64,000 bases of DNA from Aureibaculum sp. 2308TA14-22. Its GTDB lineage: Bacteria; Bacteroidota; Bacteroidia; Flavobacteriales; Flavobacteriaceae. The stretch lies in contig NZ_JBEWXT010000001.1 of NCBI RefSeq assembly GCF_040538665.1, forward strand, positions 2,878,501 through 2,942,500, read 5' to 3'. Of this stretch, positions 53,614 to 63,473 are shown piece after piece; position 1 is the first letter of the stretch; every line of letters begins with the position of its first letter. The notes below the pieces were generated by a model that saw only the letters and a program-made list of their open reading frames with translations, was not told the origin of the DNA and made no database searches. A program made the position numbers and the translations under genes.

Positions 53614-54462
53614 TTAAAATACTCTTGAAAGGTTAAACCCAAAAAAGACATCTCCCTCACCCCAATCGCCTATACCCTCTCCTAAAAACCCATTGGCATT
53701 CATAGGTTGTGCGTTCGTAAAATGTAATTGGAACACATGTCCTCCAGTTTCCAAATCAAAACCTATAGATAAGGGATTCTTAAAAGGAGCGTTTTCTATC
53801 CTGTTTAAATGGAGTCCGTAATCTATATTAACAGACCATCTTTTGGTTAATTTATGTCTTCCGCCTAGACCCAAAACATATTGTGAATTACTTTGCCCGT
53901 CAATTTTTACTAAATTTTCGTAAAAAAAAGTTGGCATTAGCTGCAAAGAAAAATTATTGTTAAGTTTTCTTGAAATTAATACTTGAGAGACATAAGCTAA
54001 TCGGTGCTTAAATTCTAATCTCGGGAAAACATCCTTACTTAAACTAGTATTTACAGTCATACTATTATAACCAACAATGGTAAAGGGAAATCCATTATTT
54101 TTTTGCCTGACCAGCCTGTATTTTAACGACCCTTCATAAGTTCTTTGATATGAACTTCTAGAGATTCCAATATTAACCGCATCACTTATTCCGTAGATAA
54201 AGTTTAATCGCGTTACCGCTTGGTCTAATCCAAAAAAGTCTTCAATCCCGGTTTTTACCGAACCAAATCGGTGCGAAACCACCAAATATAATTGTTTGTC
54301 ATACGCCAATTTTGTCGATTCAAAATTAACAATCTTTAATCCTTTAAACGCTGCGTTTTCAAACTGGTTGTCTGTAGCAAGAGTATCAATCTCATCGAGT
54401 AAATCTTCTTGAGAAAAGGATAATACAGGTAATAAAAATATAAATAGTAGTAGTTTTTGCAT
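53614..54462 (-). CDS. DUF5777-family outer-membrane beta-barrel protein
   Basis: A 282-residue exported protein (signal peptide ending SFSQ). The conserved KLAYDKQLYLVVSHRFG, DQAVTRLNFIYGISD and GGHVFQLHFTNAQPM identify DUF5777. The alternating strands and terminal aromatic residue (SRVF) fit a small outer-membrane barrel. It is the last gene of the cytochrome c-YceI-OB-fold operon, which suggests a link to that redox or lipid-binding system. Function unknown. Confidence 0.88.
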   Translation of the reverse strand: MQKLLLFIFLLPVLSFSQEDLLDEIDTLATDNQFENAAFKGLKIVNFESTKLAYDKQLYLVVSHRFGSVKTGIEDFFGLDQAVTRLNFIYGISDAVNIGISRSSYQRTYEGSLKYRLVRQKNNGFPFTIVGYNSMTVNTSLSKDVFPRLEFKHRLAYVSQVLISRKLNNNFSLQLMPTFFYENLVKIDGQSNSQYVLGLGGRHKLTKRWSVNIDYGLHLNRIENAPFKNPLSIGFDLETGGHVFQLHFTNAQPMNANGFLGEGIGDWGEGDVFFGFNLSRVF

Positions 54463-54479
54463 TATATAAAGTTTAGTTT

Positions 54480-54869
54480 CTATTTATCTATAATAGTAGC
54501 TTGATCAATTTTTAGCACTTCTAATAAATCATCATAACCAACGTATCTCCCTTTTACAGTTTGAGTGCTCTTTAATATAATTTGAGCATTTAGAGTATCT
54601 TTAAACAACACATATACCTTATCATCTAATACTAAACTGGTTTCATCTATTTCGGTTATTTTACCTTCTATTTCAACTACTTTGTCTAAATGTTTTGTGT
54701 TAAATCTATCTGTATTTTTAACAAAATTAGAATGAAAATTCAAAGCCTTATCAGAAAACAAAGCCTCTTCTTCCGCTATATTTCTATGTTCTTTATAAAT
54801 ATAATTATAGGTAAGAATTCCTGCCACAATAATTAAAATTGAAATGAAAACTACTATTTTATGTTTCAT
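54480..54869 (-). CDS. OB-fold (tRNA_anti-like) membrane-anchored protein
   Basis: A 129-residue protein with one N-terminal membrane helix (about 5-24) and an exposed OB-fold domain (about 55-129: VVEIEGKITEIDETSLVLDDKVYVLF, VKGRYVGYDDLLEVLKIDQATIID). It resembles the tRNA_anti-like family, whose exported members are not known to bind tRNA. Its ATG overlaps the YceI stop codon by 4 bases. Third gene of the operon. Confidence 0.83.
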   Translation of the reverse strand: MKHKIVVFISILIIVAGILTYNYIYKEHRNIAEEEALFSDKALNFHSNFVKNTDRFNTKHLDKVVEIEGKITEIDETSLVLDDKVYVLFKDTLNAQIILKSTQTVKGRYVGYDDLLEVLKIDQATIIDK

Positions 54870-55432
54870 TTCTTTTTCAATTGAAAATCAAAACTAACAT
54901 TAACTTCCTTGGTAATTTTATTACGGACAATACTAGGTATATCAATTTCAAAATCTTGTGGTGTAACTACAAAACTACCTGTTAATGAAATAACATTATC
55001 ATTCATAGAAATTGAAGTTGTTGAATTTACCTCTTTCACTTTACCGTGAAATTCTAAACTCCCTTTTAGATTAAAATCTTTTCTAACTTCAGATAATTCT
55101 TCTAAATTAAAATTAATTATATCACCAGAAAATTTAGCCTTTGGATACGTATCTGAATCAACATAATTTTCATTGAAATGCTCTTCCATTAAGGCATTTT
55201 TAAATCGAAACTCTTTAACAAGAGCTACCGAAGCAATTTTACCAGTTTCCGTATCTAAAATTACTGTGGTAGATTTATTAACCGCCTTAACTTCTTCAAA
55301 TGCTTTTTCAGAAGCCTCAAAAGTAATTTGCCCTTTTTTATCAATGTATTTATCCTGTGCAAACAAGATATTTGTTGAGAAAAAAGTACAGAAAATTACC
55401 AATACTAATATTCTATTTTTCCAATAATCCAT
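54866..55432 (-). CDS. YceI-family periplasmic lipid-binding protein
   Basis: A 188-residue exported protein of the YceI lipocalin-like fold, which binds polyisoprenoid chains or quinones in known structures. The signal peptide ends at about residue 25 (ILFAQ). Core strands ITFEASEKAFEEVKA, ENYVDSDTYPKAKFSG and FEIDIPSIVRNKI match the family. It overlaps the upstream cytochrome gene by 20 bases and the downstream OB-fold gene by 4, so all are translated as one unit. Confidence 0.9.
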   Translation of the reverse strand: MDYWKNRILVLVIFCTFFSTNILFAQDKYIDKKGQITFEASEKAFEEVKAVNKSTTVILDTETGKIASVALVKEFRFKNALMEEHFNENYVDSDTYPKAKFSGDIINFNLEELSEVRKDFNLKGSLEFHGKVKEVNSTTSISMNDNVISLTGSFVVTPQDFEIDIPSIVRNKITKEVNVSFDFQLKKK

Positions 55433-55754
55433 CTTTAATCCACTGATCTATAACATTTATAGTTGCTTGAGGTAATTTCCCTGATTTTGGCATCCTACCA
55501 GCCGACATAGCCGCAAGTACCGAATTTGCTCTACCCTTTACCTCATCATAAGTAGTTAATGAAAATGGGGCTCCATTAGAAGTTGGATTTCCATGACAAC
55601 CTGTACAACTAGAACTCATTATGGGTTTTACATTCGCATTATATGTAATTTTTTTATCCCCTGGATCAATAATATCATCTTCACTACTGCTGGAGCAACT
55701 ATAAATAAATAGTGAAACTACAATAAGCATTAACATTTTAAAAAAGGTTTTCAT
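55413..55754 (-). CDS. Mono-haem cytochrome c lipoprotein
   Basis: A 113-residue lipoprotein (lipobox IYSC, Cys at about 20). It carries one CTGCH haem-binding site in VKPIMSSSCTGCHG and a possible Met ligand in GRMPKSG, both as in small class I c-type domains. It is the first gene of an operon with YceI, an OB-fold protein and a DUF5777 barrel, and could pass electrons to or from a quinone-like ligand bound by YceI (inference). A candidate ECF promoter lies 72-110 bases upstream, next to the divergent sigma gene. Confidence 0.85.
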   Translation of the reverse strand: MKTFFKMLMLIVVSLFIYSCSSSSEDDIIDPGDKKITYNANVKPIMSSSCTGCHGNPTSNGAPFSLTTYDEVKGRANSVLAAMSAGRMPKSGKLPQATINVIDQWIKDGLLEK

Positions 55755-55834
55755 AATTTCTAGAGTTTAAATTAATATTATTTACTATTTTTAGATTGCA
55801 ATAAAAATTAACAATCATTAAACATTCTATTCGT

Positions 55835-55863
55835 TTAGATAAATTTTCCTCCAAAAGGTTACA
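55835..55863 (-). promoter_or_regulatory. Candidate ECF-sigma promoter for the cytochrome c-YceI operon
   Basis: On the minus strand TGTAACC (55863-55857) and TCTAA (55839-55835) are separated by 17 bases. The AAC-containing -35 and TCTAA -10 resemble ECF (RpoE-like) promoters, and no TAnnTTTG was seen closer to the gene. It faces the cytochrome operon, whereas the neighbouring ECF sigma gene runs the other way. Confidence 0.45.
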
Positions 55864-55912
55864 AAATTTTTGCCTTTTTTCAAACATAATGTTAAAAATT
55901 TAAATATTAGCT

Positions 55913-56587
55913 ATGAAATATGTTAAAACAGAAGATTTTTCAAACATCAGCGATATCGATATTATTAACCGAATATTGAGTGGTGAAAAACCACTTTATC
56001 AACTATTATTGAGAAGAAATAATCTAAAATTATATAGAGTTATTAGGTCTTATCTCCTTAAACATGAAGATATTCAAGACGCTATGCAAAATACCTATCT
56101 TAAAGCTTATGAAAATTTAGGAAAGTTTAAAAGTAATTCCTCTTTTTCCACTTGGTTAATTAGAATTGGAATTAACGAATCGTTAGCAAAATTAAAAGCA
56201 AAAAACAAACAGGTTTCTTTAAAAGATAGTGGTACTGAAGAAATTGATAAACAAGTCATAAAACTCTTTAATCATCAACAAAATAATCCAGAAAATAAAA
56301 TTATTATAGAAGAGGTTAAAGAATTGTTAGAAAAAGTTATAGATCAATTAGAACCAAAATACAAAACAGTTTATATTCTACGTGAAATAGAGGATATGTC
56401 AATTTCGAATATTGCCGACTGTTTGAAAATATCTGAATCTAATGTTAAGGTTAGATTACACAGAGCTAAACTTAAAATAAGAGAAAATTTATTTGATTTG
56501 ATTCCAAAATCTGAACTCTACAATTTTGGTGCTGAGAATTGTGATAATCTTGTAACCACAGTATATTCTAACATACAGTATGAATAA
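55913..56587 (+). CDS. ECF-type RNA polymerase sigma factor without visible anti-sigma
   Basis: A 224-residue sigma-70 family protein. Region 2 (about 20-95) includes DIQDAMQNTYLKAYENLGKF and SFSTWLIRIGINESLAKL. Region 4 (about 135-190) includes YKTVYILREIEDMSISNIADCLKISESNVKVRLHRAK. A C-terminal extension of about 30 residues carries one Cys (AENCDN). No anti-sigma gene is adjacent; the next gene is an HD hydrolase overlapping by 8 bases. Divergent position and the ECF-like site at 55835-55863 suggest it drives the cytochrome c-YceI operon. Confidence 0.92.
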   Translation: MKYVKTEDFSNISDIDIINRILSGEKPLYQLLLRRNNLKLYRVIRSYLLKHEDIQDAMQNTYLKAYENLGKFKSNSSFSTWLIRIGINESLAKLKAKNKQVSLKDSGTEEIDKQVIKLFNHQQNNPENKIIIEEVKELLEKVIDQLEPKYKTVYILREIEDMSISNIADCLKISESNVKVRLHRAKLKIRENLFDLIPKSELYNFGAENCDNLVTTVYSNIQYE

Positions 56588-57239
56588 AAATCAAATTATT
56601 TCTAATACAATTGACTTTGTGAAAGAAAAATTAATTGGTGCAGAAGGAGGACATGATTGGTTTCATACCGAAAGGGTATTTAACAATGCCAAATTGATTG
56701 CCAAAACTGAAAAAGCAGATGATTTTATTGTTGCCCTCGGGGCTTTATTGCATGATATTGCTGATGCCAAATTCCATAAAGGTGATGAAACTATTGGGCC
56801 AAAAATTGCACGCGAATTTCTTTTTAAACAGAATATAGACAGCTTAATTATTGAGCATGTAGTTAAAATTATTGAGAATATTTCTTTTAAGTCATCACTT
56901 TCTACAACCCAAAATAGGTTTACTTCTATTGAGTTAGAAATTGTACAAGATGCTGACAGGTTAGATGCTATTGGAGCCATTGGCATTGCACGTTGCTTTA
57001 ACTATGGTGGTTTTAAAAATAGGGAGATTTACAATCCCGACATTAAACCCAATTTAAATATGACCAAAGAGCAATATAAAAAGTCAACCGCTCCTACAAT
57101 CAACCATTTTTATGAAAAATTATTGCTACTAAAAGACAAAATGAACACCAAAACAGGGCAAAAACTCGCTAAAAAGCGACATAAATTTATGGAAGATTAT
57201 TTGGAACAATTTTTTGGGGAATGGAATGGTAAGGTTTAA
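56580..57239 (+). CDS. HD-domain phosphohydrolase
   Basis: A 219-residue cytoplasmic protein of the HD superfamily, YedJ-like. The metal-binding residues are in HDWFHTERV, LLHDIADAKF (the HD pair) and VQDADRLDAIGAIGIAR. Such proteins hydrolyse nucleotides or other phosphoesters; the substrate is unknown. It overlaps the ECF sigma gene by 8 bases, so the two are co-translated, though a functional link is unproven. Confidence 0.9.
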   Translation: MNKNQIISNTIDFVKEKLIGAEGGHDWFHTERVFNNAKLIAKTEKADDFIVALGALLHDIADAKFHKGDETIGPKIAREFLFKQNIDSLIIEHVVKIIENISFKSSLSTTQNRFTSIELEIVQDADRLDAIGAIGIARCFNYGGFKNREIYNPDIKPNLNMTKEQYKKSTAPTINHFYEKLLLLKDKMNTKTGQKLAKKRHKFMEDYLEQFFGEWNGKV

Positions 57240-57267
57240 CGATTTCTATAAATGATTATAGCAAAAA

Positions 57268-57301
57268 AAAGACCAACAGAAATAGTATCCTATTGGTCTT
57301 T
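57268..57301. terminator. Hairpin terminator between convergent genes
   Basis: AAAGACCAA / TTGGTCTTT form a 9-bp stem with a 16-base loop. On the minus strand eight Ts follow, so it is a strong terminator for the TraB-like gene, and it may also stop the HD hydrolase transcript. Confidence 0.75.
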
Positions 57302-57316
57302 ATCATCTATTATTTT

Positions 57317-58177
57317 TTACTCCATTACTGGTGTCACTTTATAACCTTCTTTTTTTAGTAGTTGAATAACTCCCTTTTCACCACCTAAATGTCCTGCTCC
57401 CACTGCATAAAACACTTTTTTGTCTTTAGAAATTTTTGGTATTTCTTTTACCCAGTTTTCATTTCTATTGTAAAGTAATTTATCAATCATTTCTTTATCA
57501 TTATCAAAAAAATCATCCATGTAATCAAAAAGATCATTAATATTTTCTGATTTATACTTTTCTACCATCTTTCCATAAAGCTCTTTAGTCTCTTTAGGAT
57601 CATTAAGCATCTCTACTAATTCGTCTAACTGCTCTTCATAAGGAATACTATCAAATACAGACATTTGATCTGCTACGCTTTCCAACCCCTTCAATTCTTT
57701 TTTTGCTTCTTTAGCCATACCGACAAATGTAACTTCATAACTGGCAACATTTTTTCCAACCATTGAAGTCATAATCGTTGAGGACATATACAGCGGCTTA
57801 AACCTGTTAAATTGAGCAAAACCTAAACCTACGTTTTCTTTTAAATAATTATCTAAAAGTTTATACTCAGTAGAATCTACATGGTTTGATAAAAGGTCTT
57901 GTTCTTCTATCATCATCTGTTTCATCATTTCTTGCATCATTTCTGGACTATCCATATCTAGCTCTAAGTAGATTTCGTCTGTTTCGGCAAAAGCATCTTT
58001 TACTTTTTGATGCATTGAAAAATCTTTTTTTGGTAATAAATGTATTGTACCAAAAATATAGGAAGTTTGAATATTATCCCCTTCTACTTTCCATAGCAGA
58101 CTGTTGGTTTCTTGTGCGTTTGCACTAGTAATCAATAAGCACAATGCTGTAAATATTGTTATTATTTGTTTTCTCAT
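57317..58177 (-). CDS. TraB/GumN-family exported protein
   Basis: A 286-residue protein with a signal peptide ending SANAQ. The family motifs are SYIFGTIHLLP near the N-terminus and VGAGHLGGEKGVIQLL near the C-terminus, the two GxxH-type sites of the TIKI/TraB metalloprotease-like clan. The centre is helical and Met/Glu-rich (PEMMQEMMKQMMIEE). Animal TIKI proteins cleave Wnt; bacterial members have no firm function. It is a single gene downstream of the S9 peptidase gene. Confidence 0.88.
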   Translation of the reverse strand: MRKQIITIFTALCLLITSANAQETNSLLWKVEGDNIQTSYIFGTIHLLPKKDFSMHQKVKDAFAETDEIYLELDMDSPEMMQEMMKQMMIEEQDLLSNHVDSTEYKLLDNYLKENVGLGFAQFNRFKPLYMSSTIMTSMVGKNVASYEVTFVGMAKEAKKELKGLESVADQMSVFDSIPYEEQLDELVEMLNDPKETKELYGKMVEKYKSENINDLFDYMDDFFDNDKEMIDKLLYNRNENWVKEIPKISKDKKVFYAVGAGHLGGEKGVIQLLKKEGYKVTPVME

Positions 58178-58256
58178 TTTTAAAATTATTAGAAAATTTC
58201 ATTGATAATAAAGTGGGAAAACCAATATGGAAATCCCACTTTTAATATGTTAAACC

Positions 58257-60893
58257 TTATTTTAAAGAGGTAGTAATTTTTGCATTGCCCATAGCTGGTA
58301 TAACCTGCTCAATTTTACTCGCCATTTTTTTGTCAGCATTAACCAACATTGTGGTTAGCTCTTTTTCATTTTCTACATTATAAATGTTTACTTTCCATTT
58401 ATTATTCTCTTTCCCAACAACGCTTAACTTCATTGTCTTTAGTTTTTGAGACATCATATCTAAATTATAAAAAGAAGTTTCATATCCTTCTGCTAATGGT
58501 AAACGTGCCACCAGTAAATCATATCCCGCACCATTTGTCAAGAAAGCTCCATCTAAAGGAAATTCAGTGGTTTTACCCATCATAGTCAATGAAATTTTAT
58601 CATTTGAGTAATTAATTTCAAAAGTTTGACCTCCTTGCTTAATAATTCTTTTTACAGGTGCCATGTTTTCTAAATAAATAACGTCTTCTGTATTACCCAT
58701 GGCAGATGTTGACGCATCTTTAACAACCCATTGTGTTCCTTCTTTTTTAATTTCTCTGGTAGATTGCATGGGTATTTTTTGACCTTGCACTTCAACGGTT
58801 ACATCATATTGATTTGTTGACGCTACTAAATCATCACTCAATTCAGGCAATGTTTTGGCAACACTAACTTTTTCAGCCTTTTTATAAACTACTTTAGAAA
58901 CATCTTGTGTAATTTCTTTAAGACGTTTAGCCACTTCCTCAGTCATATCTTTTTGATAACGTCCATCTAAATGTTTGGCTAAAAACTTCTCAATAGCTAC
59001 CCACATTGCCATATTATTATTTGGCTTTCTAAAACCATGACCTTCATCGTCTGCCAAGATATATTCAACATCCTTTCCAGAGTCTCTCATAGAAACAACT
59101 ATTTGGTCACTCTCTGCCTGTTTAACTCTAGGGTCATTAGCTCCTTGAATAATTAACAAAGGTTTTGTTATTTTATCGGCATGAAATAATGGGCTAGCCT
59201 CTTTGATTAGTTTTTTTCCTTCTTCTGTTTCAGGATCGCCAGTCATTTCATACAAACTTTTTCTAAAAGATTCCCAATATGCTGGTATAGACTCTAGTAG
59301 TGTAAACAAGTTACTTGGTCCAACAATATCAACACCACAAGCATAAACATCAGGTGTAAAAGCCAAACCGGCCAACGTTGCATAACCACCATAACTTCCA
59401 CCCATAATGGCCACTCTATCTTTATCTGCAATACCCTCTGCAATAAAATGTTTTACGCCCCATGTAATATCATCTTGCATTAATTTACCCCATTGTCTGT
59501 CACCAGCATTTAAAAATGCCTTACCATAACCTCCACTTGCTCTAAAGTTTGGTTGTAAAACAGCGTAACCTCTGTTTGCCAAAATCTGGGCATAAGGATT
59601 ATAACCCCAGTAATCTCTTGGCCCTTTTGGTCCACCATGCACTAAAACCACCATTGGTAAATTCTTCTTTTCTGCACCCACAGGAACGGTTAAATATCCT
59701 GGAATTTCCAATCCATCACTACTTTTGTAAGAAACTGGTTCCATTTTAGCTAAGTATTTCTCTACCTCTTTTAAGCGTGGTCTTGGAGTATATTGATGAA
59801 CTAATTTTTTAGTATCCCAATTAAAATAATAAGTTGCGGAAGCAGAATTATCACTACTAACAGAAATCAACATCTGCTTATAATCTGCCGTAGAACTGGT
59901 AATACCTAACTCTTTGCCTTTAAATTTACCCTTAAGGTAATTGTACATCTTTTCCCATTTCTTATTTTTCCAAAGAATTTCACTTTTATCATAAGTATAA
60001 GCCGTGTATATTATTTCACGTGTATTGTTTTCTAAAAATAATCCTCCAAAATCTACTTTGTTTTTTGGGTCACTTTCAATTTTTTCAATTTTTAGCGTTT
60101 TCGGATCCATAGTGTACAATGTAGAAAAGTTAACATCGCCTTTATTAGACACCAAATACATTTTGGTATTATCTTTATTCCAACCCGCTACATAAGCACT
60201 TTCTTGTAAGTTTGTTTCATATATTTTTGTGAATTTATTATCGCCATCAATTCGATGAATTTCTGAAAAACCAGCTTCATTGGTTCTGTAGGCTAAACGG
60301 GGATTTTCATCCCAATCAAAATTCCATCCGGTAATTCTATTTTCATTTTTATATAACAACTCTAATTTACCTGTATTTATATCTAGCTTGTACAAATCGT
60401 GCCATGCTTTATCGCGATCATTAATACCAACCATTATTTCATTTGGATTTTTTCTACTTACCTGAAAAATTTGAACCCTTACATCTTTCATTGGGCTTAA
60501 GTTTTTTGATGATGGCACACCTGTTGCTTCATCAGCTACAGCATCGGGTTTTACTCCATAAATATTATAGTTTTCGTCACCTTTATTGTCCTTAACGAAT
60601 AAGATATTTTTACTATCATAGGTCCAAAAGTATCCACCAATGGGTCTTTCGTTATTAGTCAATGGTTTTGCCTTATCAAAAGATTCATCAAATTTTTTCA
60701 CCCAAATGTTCATAATGCCATCATATTCTTTAAGGAAAGATATCCATTGCCCATCAGGGCTCAACTGACCGGCAGATATTTCAGGATTTCCGAAAAATAT
60801 TTCACGGTCAATTATCGGTACATTACTTTGTTGGCTAAATACTTGTAACGAAAAAAGTACAAGTACTAATAAAAATATTTTTTTTGTTTTCAT
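58257..60893 (-). CDS. Secreted S9-family prolyl oligopeptidase with C-terminal extension
   Basis: An 878-residue exported peptidase; ATG 60893 starts directly at the signal peptide ([14 protein letters not shown], ending FSQ), while the codon at 60932 would add 13 residues. A beta-propeller (about 30-380) precedes the alpha/beta hydrolase domain (about 390-645) with Ser500 in GGSYGG, Asp587 in GANDPRV and His619 in DEGHGF. About 230 further residues follow that ordinary S9 enzymes lack. They contain strand-rich segments ([32 protein letters not shown]) like lipid- or sugar-binding beta-sheets. It probably degrades peptides in the periplasm or outside. Confidence 0.9.
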   Translation of the reverse strand: MKTKKIFLLVLVLFSLQVFSQQSNVPIIDREIFFGNPEISAGQLSPDGQWISFLKEYDGIMNIWVKKFDESFDKAKPLTNNERPIGGYFWTYDSKNILFVKDNKGDENYNIYGVKPDAVADEATGVPSSKNLSPMKDVRVQIFQVSRKNPNEIMVGINDRDKAWHDLYKLDINTGKLELLYKNENRITGWNFDWDENPRLAYRTNEAGFSEIHRIDGDNKFTKIYETNLQESAYVAGWNKDNTKMYLVSNKGDVNFSTLYTMDPKTLKIEKIESDPKNKVDFGGLFLENNTREIIYTAYTYDKSEILWKNKKWEKMYNYLKGKFKGKELGITSSTADYKQMLISVSSDNSASATYYFNWDTKKLVHQYTPRPRLKEVEKYLAKMEPVSYKSSDGLEIPGYLTVPVGAEKKNLPMVVLVHGGPKGPRDYWGYNPYAQILANRGYAVLQPNFRASGGYGKAFLNAGDRQWGKLMQDDITWGVKHFIAEGIADKDRVAIMGGSYGGYATLAGLAFTPDVYACGVDIVGPSNLFTLLESIPAYWESFRKSLYEMTGDPETEEGKKLIKEASPLFHADKITKPLLIIQGANDPRVKQAESDQIVVSMRDSGKDVEYILADDEGHGFRKPNNNMAMWVAIEKFLAKHLDGRYQKDMTEEVAKRLKEITQDVSKVVYKKAEKVSVAKTLPELSDDLVASTNQYDVTVEVQGQKIPMQSTREIKKEGTQWVVKDASTSAMGNTEDVIYLENMAPVKRIIKQGGQTFEINYSNDKISLTMMGKTTEFPLDGAFLTNGAGYDLLVARLPLAEGYETSFYNLDMMSQKLKTMKLSVVGKENNKWKVNIYNVENEKELTTMLVNADKKMASKIEQVIPAMGNAKITTSLK

Positions 60894-61099
60894 AATATAG
60901 TTTTTGTTTAGTTCGTATTTTAAAAAGTGCATGGTATTTAGTTTTGGATGTTAAAAATATGAATTATTCTTTGTTTTATAGAGGTATATTCTTAAAGAAT
61001 TAAGTACTCTGAAATACTTGTCTTAAAATATAACTGCCTCAATTATTTTAACGATTACTTCTATTACTACTACTATCATTTTTTTGAGTTTTAAATTAA

Positions 61100-61498
61100 T
61101 TATTGGATGACACCATTTTTTATAGTTACGGTCTCGCGATTTAAGTTATTGCTAAACTCTAGTGTTAACAAATCAAATGTTGCAAAATCTTTTACTTCTT
61201 TTTTTAAGATTTTATTAATACGAATAGCTTCTTCTTCTATTGACTTATAATTACAGTCTATTAATTCGTATTCAGCTTTTTCGGTAGAAATTCCATCTTT
61301 TCCAAGTTGTAATCCTTTTGCATAGATTAATTGACTCACCTCTTTACAATCACAATTATCTTCTAATACTTCGGTAATTAGTATTGACTTGTCTGCGGCA
61401 TCTTGATAGCCATCTAAAAATCCATTTACAAATACAGCAACTAAAACCAATACAAGTATTATAATTCCTGTTTTTACATAAGTGTTCTTGTTTATCAT
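61100..61498 (-). CDS. Uncharacterised single-span membrane protein
   Basis: A 132-residue protein using ATG 61498 (MINKNTYVKTGIII); an in-frame start at 61573 would add 25 residues with no signal-like features. One N-terminal membrane helix (about 10-27) is followed by an exposed domain with NCDCKEVSQLIY (two Cys) and YELIDCNYKSIEEEA. No family is recognised; the folded end is likely outside the cytoplasm. It stands alone between the S9 peptidase and the AraC-type regulator. Confidence 0.68.
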   Translation of the reverse strand: MINKNTYVKTGIIILVLVLVAVFVNGFLDGYQDAADKSILITEVLEDNCDCKEVSQLIYAKGLQLGKDGISTEKAEYELIDCNYKSIEEEAIRINKILKKEVKDFATFDLLTLEFSNNLNRETVTIKNGVIQ

Positions 61499-61721
61499 AA
61501 TATTACATTTTTGAGCTACTAATTTCTCAATGATTTCTGAAACAAATAACCTTCTAAAAAAAATGTAAAACAAGCAAAGCTAACCTAGTTTTAGAAAAAT
61601 AGGGTTAATTTTTAAGCGTTAAAAAATTGACATTCAAATAATTAACAATGATTTGTGCAATTAGTATAAGTAAGAAGTATAGCAACCCTAAATTTATAAA
61701 TTTGGGGTTAAAGAAAGAATT

Positions 61722-63452
61722 TTAAGAAAGAGAATTTAATTGTTTTATGTAAAAAGAAGGATTTAAACCTGTACGTAATTTGAAGTATTTTGTAAAAGAA
61801 TCTGCACTTTTATAACCCAACTCTTCAGCAATAGATTGAACGGAAAATGAACGAAACCTACTGTCGTTTTTTAATCGTAAAACAGCATAATTAATTCTCA
61901 AATCATTGATATAGGTATTAAAGTTTTTTTCAAAATGCGAATTAATTACTTTAGAAAGGTAGGATGTATTTGTCTTTATTTTTTTTGCAACGTTATATGA
62001 ATTACATTCCTGTTTTAAAAAGTATTCTTGTTCTTTTAATTTTTGAAGACCAGATAAAATTTGTTCGGTAGTCTCTTGGTTTACTTCTGCTGAAACTTTT
62101 TCTTCTAATACACTATCTTTTGTATCAATAATTTCAAGTTTAGCAGCACTATCCTGATTTGTTTTCACTACTAAATTTTTAAATTTTATAGCGTTTTTCT
62201 TTTTCTCTTTAAAAAGATAAAGAACCAAAAACAGCAAACCCAGTGCTACTAGAGACACTAAACCCACCACTAAGGAAAATTTATTCTTTTGAGATGATTT
62301 CTCTCTTTCTAAATTTGATAACTGCTTTGCATGAAATGTTGAAGAAATAGTGTCTTTACTCTTTTCTAAAGCAGTTTGATTTAATATGTATTTCTCAAAA
62401 TTTTCATTTGATTTCTCTAGATTACCTACTTCCTTATAAATTTTTGCCAATAACTTATAGTCTTCTGTAAGGTAAATTTCTTTGGTTCTTTGTTTCTTTA
62501 CGTCAATCCCTTTTTCTAAAGTAGTAATTGCATTATCGTAATTTCTTAGGTTATAATAGGTTTCTGCTAGTGGTAGGCTAACCATAGCTGGTGCTAAAAC
62601 CGAATCATATCGATAAGCTATTTTTTCTGCTTCTTTTAAATAAATAAGAGCTTTCTCAAATTCTTTTTTTTCTAGGTAAACTTTACCGCGTTGGGCTTTG
62701 AAACTTGTTTTAATAGATAGCTCTAGCGTGTCTAATTTCTCTTTTACGCCCTTATCTAATACCCAAAGTGCCGAATCTTTTTCATTTAACTTTAAGTAGG
62801 TGTTACTCATAGAGAGAATTATAGCTCCACTATTATAAATCCTAGTGTTTTCAGTTATATCATCTACAGACTTCAGTCCGTTAAAAGATTCTTTATGTCT
62901 TGCTAAAGCCTCTTTATAGTTACCTATAGTATAATGCAAATCGGCAATAATTGTTGGCATTATTGCTTTGTAAAACTCTAAATTTTCTCTTTGGGCTATT
63001 TTTACACACTCATCATAGGTGCTAAAGGCTTTTTTAATTTGACCAAGTGTAGCATAGTTTTGACCTAATTGAGCTAAGACTTCAATTTGTGTATACTTTG
63101 AAATATTATCAAATAACGTATCTTTTTTAATATCAAAACGCTTTAATAAACCTAACTCTCTTTTAAAATATACTACAGACTCCTTAAACTCTGCAATAAA
63201 TTGAGTGTTTCTGCCAATTTCATGTAACGCAATTATAATCTTAGTTGTGTCCTTATATTTTTCTGCTAATTGCAATTGTTTTTTAGCGAACTCAATTGCC
63301 AAACGGGAATTATCTTTTCTGTGCTTAGCTACAGAATCGCCAAGTCTATTATATTCTTTAAAATTATCTTTAACATCTTGAGCATAACCTTCTCCCACAT
63401 TAAAAAATAAAAATGAAATTAGAATTACAGCTATTTTAGAAAATGGTTTCAA
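61722..63452 (-). CDS. TPR-transmembrane-AraC family regulator
   Basis: A 576-residue protein. A signal peptide (ending GYAQ) leads into tetratricopeptide repeats over about 30-360 in the periplasm (ALHEIGRNTQFIAEFKESVVYF, QLGQNYATLGQIKKAFSTYDE). One membrane helix (about 393-415) and a basic cytoplasmic stretch lead to an AraC-type double helix-turn-helix at about 480-576 (NSYNVAKKIKTNTSYLSKVIN, SVQSIAEELGYKSADSFTKYF). This single-protein layout probably senses a periplasmic partner and regulates transcription directly. It starts 21 bases after the enoyl-CoA hydratase gene and may be co-transcribed with it. Confidence 0.88.
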   Translation of the reverse strand: MKPFSKIAVILISFLFFNVGEGYAQDVKDNFKEYNRLGDSVAKHRKDNSRLAIEFAKKQLQLAEKYKDTTKIIIALHEIGRNTQFIAEFKESVVYFKRELGLLKRFDIKKDTLFDNISKYTQIEVLAQLGQNYATLGQIKKAFSTYDECVKIAQRENLEFYKAIMPTIIADLHYTIGNYKEALARHKESFNGLKSVDDITENTRIYNSGAIILSMSNTYLKLNEKDSALWVLDKGVKEKLDTLELSIKTSFKAQRGKVYLEKKEFEKALIYLKEAEKIAYRYDSVLAPAMVSLPLAETYYNLRNYDNAITTLEKGIDVKKQRTKEIYLTEDYKLLAKIYKEVGNLEKSNENFEKYILNQTALEKSKDTISSTFHAKQLSNLEREKSSQKNKFSLVVGLVSLVALGLLFLVLYLFKEKKKNAIKFKNLVVKTNQDSAAKLEIIDTKDSVLEEKVSAEVNQETTEQILSGLQKLKEQEYFLKQECNSYNVAKKIKTNTSYLSKVINSHFEKNFNTYINDLRINYAVLRLKNDSRFRSFSVQSIAEELGYKSADSFTKYFKLRTGLNPSFYIKQLNSLS

Positions 63453-63473
63453 AAGGTTTGTAGTTTACTATTA

